64,000 nt of DNA from the NCBI GenBank assembly GCA_032718565.1, contig JAVGVS010000001.1, positions 7,019,162 through 7,083,161 of the forward strand, given 5' to 3'. The position numbers and the translations under genes were made by a program. The DNA comes from Distichodus sexfasciatus (Eukaryota; Chordata; Actinopteri; Characiformes; Distichodontidae). The notes under the pieces are model-generated. The model had not been told where the DNA came from. It worked only from the letters and a program-made list of their open reading frames with translations, and did not search any database. Every line of letters begins with the position of its first letter. Positions within the stretch are counted from its first letter, which is position 1. Shown here one piece after another: positions 60,975 through 64,000 of this stretch.

Positions 60975-63900
60975 TGGGCCTTATTCTAAAAACCCACTTA
61001 TGCTGTTTTGACCAAGTTACTGAAATTCATGTTTTTTTTGAGACTTGTTCTTAAGTATGAACAGAATCAACAAACTCTGAAGACCACTTTTACACAAATT
61101 TTATTGCAAGCCTGTTTATAGAAAACATTTGCCTATTAGGGCTTCTTCAATTCTGCAGTTTTAAAATGACCATTTTAATATCTTTGATAAAAAATTCAAA
61201 CTCAAGAAAATGAATAAGGCCCATTGTGAACGAGCAGTTTACACAAATCAGGTCTGCCAATTTCTTTAATAACTGATGAACAATCAAGCAAGGCTAATTC
61301 AATATAATTCAAAAACAGAAGGAACATCTAAATTAAAATATGTTAATTTACTATGTGCAGATGTAAGTGAATCATATGCGAAAGGCACTCCTGAATCTTC
61401 TAAATTAGAAAAATACTGTATGTGAGCGTGTATACGCATAAAGAGAGAAGAGAAGAGGCCTGGTAATCAGAGAGACCTGAACAAAAGAATAAACCAGCAA
61501 AAAAAGAAGGCCAGCAAGCTAGCAGGCAAGTCGTGGGATTCTCTGTTTGGGAGCTTCTTGAAAGGCTGTAATTTCCTCCGAGCTCCTGCTTCTCTCCGGG
61601 CTTGTTCTGAGGCAGGCAGTGACAGACATACAGCACTCAGGCTCCCGTCCCAGGAGCACCAGGACTTCACCTTCACACAGCCCTGCAAATCTGACTGACA
61701 TTCCCTACGCCAGTCAACCCCGCCGACATCTGTTTGCCAACAGCACCCATGCAAACATCGATCAGCTGCAAGCTTGTGTCCAAATACTTCAGAATGTTGT
61801 ATATCAAACTCGAATCGTTCTAACTCAACACAATTACTTATTTATGGGACCCCATAAATTATTCTCCCTGATATGAGCCACAGTCACGTAATGCTAATTT
61901 GAAGACGGCACTATAGAGGGTCGAGTGCAGCTTCCTTTGGAAATGTCTTACTGCCTTCTCCTAAACCTTTTATCCACACAGTCAACTCTCATTTTTTTCT
62001 GTTAAATTGCAGGAAAACTTCAGACTAAAAGAGATAAGGTGGCGAAAAGTGTAACTAAACAAATGGGGCTGGAAACATTTATTAGACAGATGAATTTTAA
62101 AGGCACAGAATTTCTTCAAAACCATCAAATTAATTGATTTTCTAATTTGCTCTCTGCCAGTAGAGGAATGCTCAGACTCAAAAACACTAATAGGTCTGAC
62201 TACGAATAAATAAAGGTCAATAAGAAGCACAGTCGCCTCAATTTGGGTCACAATTAAGTCACAGCAAGTTCGGGAATCCGTGCACTGCTGCAGCTCCCAA
62301 CCTTATTAGCCGTCTCCAAAACGGAAACAAGACTTTTAAATGGTGCTTGAGTTCTGATGGTTTGGGTTTGGATTAAGTTTGATCCTACTTTCAAATAAAA
62401 TGTGTTTGATCTACTTTCATCTGTTTGAAAAAAGTCAAAAATGGCCTATTATTGATAATTTATCTCTTAAATTTTTAGTAATTGTGACAATTATGAATGT
62501 TCAGAACAGTATTTTCCACAGAGCTCTTTAAATGTCAGCAGAGACCATTCCTTGTTATAATTTCCTTTTAATGGACTCATAAAATTTGATTTCAAAGTTT
62601 CTGTTTTAGGATTTTATGCATCTGACATTTTGATCCAACCATAATTAATTAATGTACACCACAAAAATACTTTGTAAATACGGGGAAATCACACAAGCTT
62701 TTTATGAGATTTTGCCAGTACAAACCTCTCCTTTTACTATTGGACAAGAAAACAATTAGGAAAAATGCAGATCATTTTCAGCGCAACTACATTAGCCAAG
62801 TTTTTATACTCACAGTTTTTTGTGAACTCCTGGTCTTGATAAGCTAATGTACACTGTCAGTTTTAAAGGCATGAAATACCAGCTTGTGTATTTACAGTGG
62901 AAGGAAAAAGGAGAGTTACAAGAAAATAAAAAATCCTGTAAAAGCTTCAGTTCTACCACAGAGTTTTTAAAAGCCCACTCTTCCCTTCCCAGACTGTCTG
63001 ACTCTGAAATGGCTGCTGCTTCACAGCTCTGTCCTTAAATGAACACACACACACACACACACACAGAAAGACACAAACACACGCGAAATCCCTCTCATTC
63101 AGATAATAATGTTTTTACATCCTTGGGCCTTGTAATATTTTGGATGTTTCTTTGAAATTACAGCATACAATAATTGCAATTGATACCATGTCTTTCTGAA
63201 TGTTTCTGGAGTCTCATATTCTCTAAGTAGAACTCCCAGTTTATTTTACTTTATCCTTAACAGTTAAACTTCTTTGAACACAAATGTGGCTTTGACTTTC
63301 TCCAAACACTCATTGTGGATGGAAATAGCTACACATTTCATTAACACATCATGCATTTCATCAGCATTAGCAATGGTGTTAAGTTGATACATTCATTTCT
63401 CCAGTGTTGAGGGTTTATACAGCAGAATGGTAAGTGGCACATTAGTTTGGGTTATAAATGGTTCTCCAGTGCACTGCGCCTCTTTCTTCTCCAGAGATAG
63501 CTAATGGCATTCTTCATTTTATTATTTAATTGCACATTATCTAACCTGTTGAGATGAATGGACTGGTTGCTGGAGTTTCAGCTCCATCTGACAGAGCAGC
63601 AGCATGTTCTGACGTTTTGCTGCGAGGAAGAGGAGACGTTAGACAATGCAGCTGATTAATCTCTGCTGCCGAATAAAGATCGGGTCATTTTCCTGTCTGC
63701 CCACCGGCCGTCTGGCTTACCGGAGAGCTTTCATGTCGGTTGAGATTGGGTTCATGCTGGGTGTCAAGTGGTCCTAAACTCGGAGGTGAATAACAGAAAA
63801 AGTTCTTACAGCAAACCAGTATAGCTACCAACACACACACAAAGAGTTGAAATAGTGAGCCTCATTCACCTTTCATTCAACTGTTCTTAAGAAGAAAATT

Positions 63901-64000
63901 GTTCTCAAAATCTCCTTTGATTTCATGAATATTTTGACATTCACCGAAGCTTTATTTTTTGAGTTTTGTTCTTAAGACCGAACATACAAATGCTTACACA
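60975..64000. other. Intergenic DNA with no recognised gene
   Basis: Mostly AT-rich unique sequence with a (CA)n tract at about 63040-63064. Short ORFs near 61400-61760 overlap on the same strand in different frames and show no domain. The block 63590-63780 has higher complexity and GC than its surroundings and is discussed as a possible conserved non-coding element. Confidence 0.5.

Overview
This is a stretch of a ray-finned fish nuclear genome: spliced protein genes with short exons, GT-AG introns, abundant fish-type SINEs and hAT-like elements, and long (TA)n, (TC)n and (CA)n tracts. The repeats resemble those common in otophysan fishes (characin, catfish, electric eel, carp relatives), but the species cannot be fixed from the sequence. 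No bacterial, viral or CRISPR-like system is present. Gene models below were built by hand from splice sites and recall of vertebrate orthologues, not by alignment.

Layout. (1) 238-31180, plus strand: the 3' half to two thirds of mycbp2 (PAM/Highwire/RPM-1 family), a very large neuronal E3 ubiquitin ligase. It runs from the second PHR domain, through a filamin repeat, two SH3-like modules, a Ser/Pro/basic linker, a zinc-binding segment and the DOC/APC10-like domain, to the RING and tandem-cysteine RCR module, with its stop at 31180. (2) About 33200-37081, plus: fbxl3 with a CpG-rich 5' region and four coding exons (431 aa), followed by a long probable 3'UTR. (3) 39972-41594, minus: cln5 in four exons, convergent with fbxl3. 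(4) 42530-47749, plus: two tandem rsph1-like (radial spoke head, MORN-repeat) copies, the first head-to-head with cln5. (5) 53749-54636, plus: a syntaxin-11-like gene with a single coding exon. (6) 54637-64000: no gene recognised. The mycbp2-fbxl3-cln5 neighbourhood matches the conserved vertebrate block (human 13q22, from memory).

The genes do not form one pathway. MYCBP2 and FBXL3 are both ubiquitin-ligase components (axon/synapse regulation and circadian cryptochrome turnover), CLN5 is lysosomal, RSPH1 is axonemal and STX11 is a SNARE.

The most striking observation is technical or evolutionary. Frame-breaking 1-4 nt indels cluster in mycbp2 exons at 22140-24530, in cln5, and in both rsph1 copies, while the mycbp2 exons before 20012 and after about 25600, fbxl3 and stx11 are clean. 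Many are homopolymer changes and the surrounding protein sequence is well conserved. This favours patches of poor consensus over true gene decay, although rsph1 copy 1 may be a real pseudogene. Other points: an in-frame GC-AG micro-intron, well-preserved hAT-like insertions with 8-bp target duplications, and a convergent pair of CTCF-like motifs around stx11.
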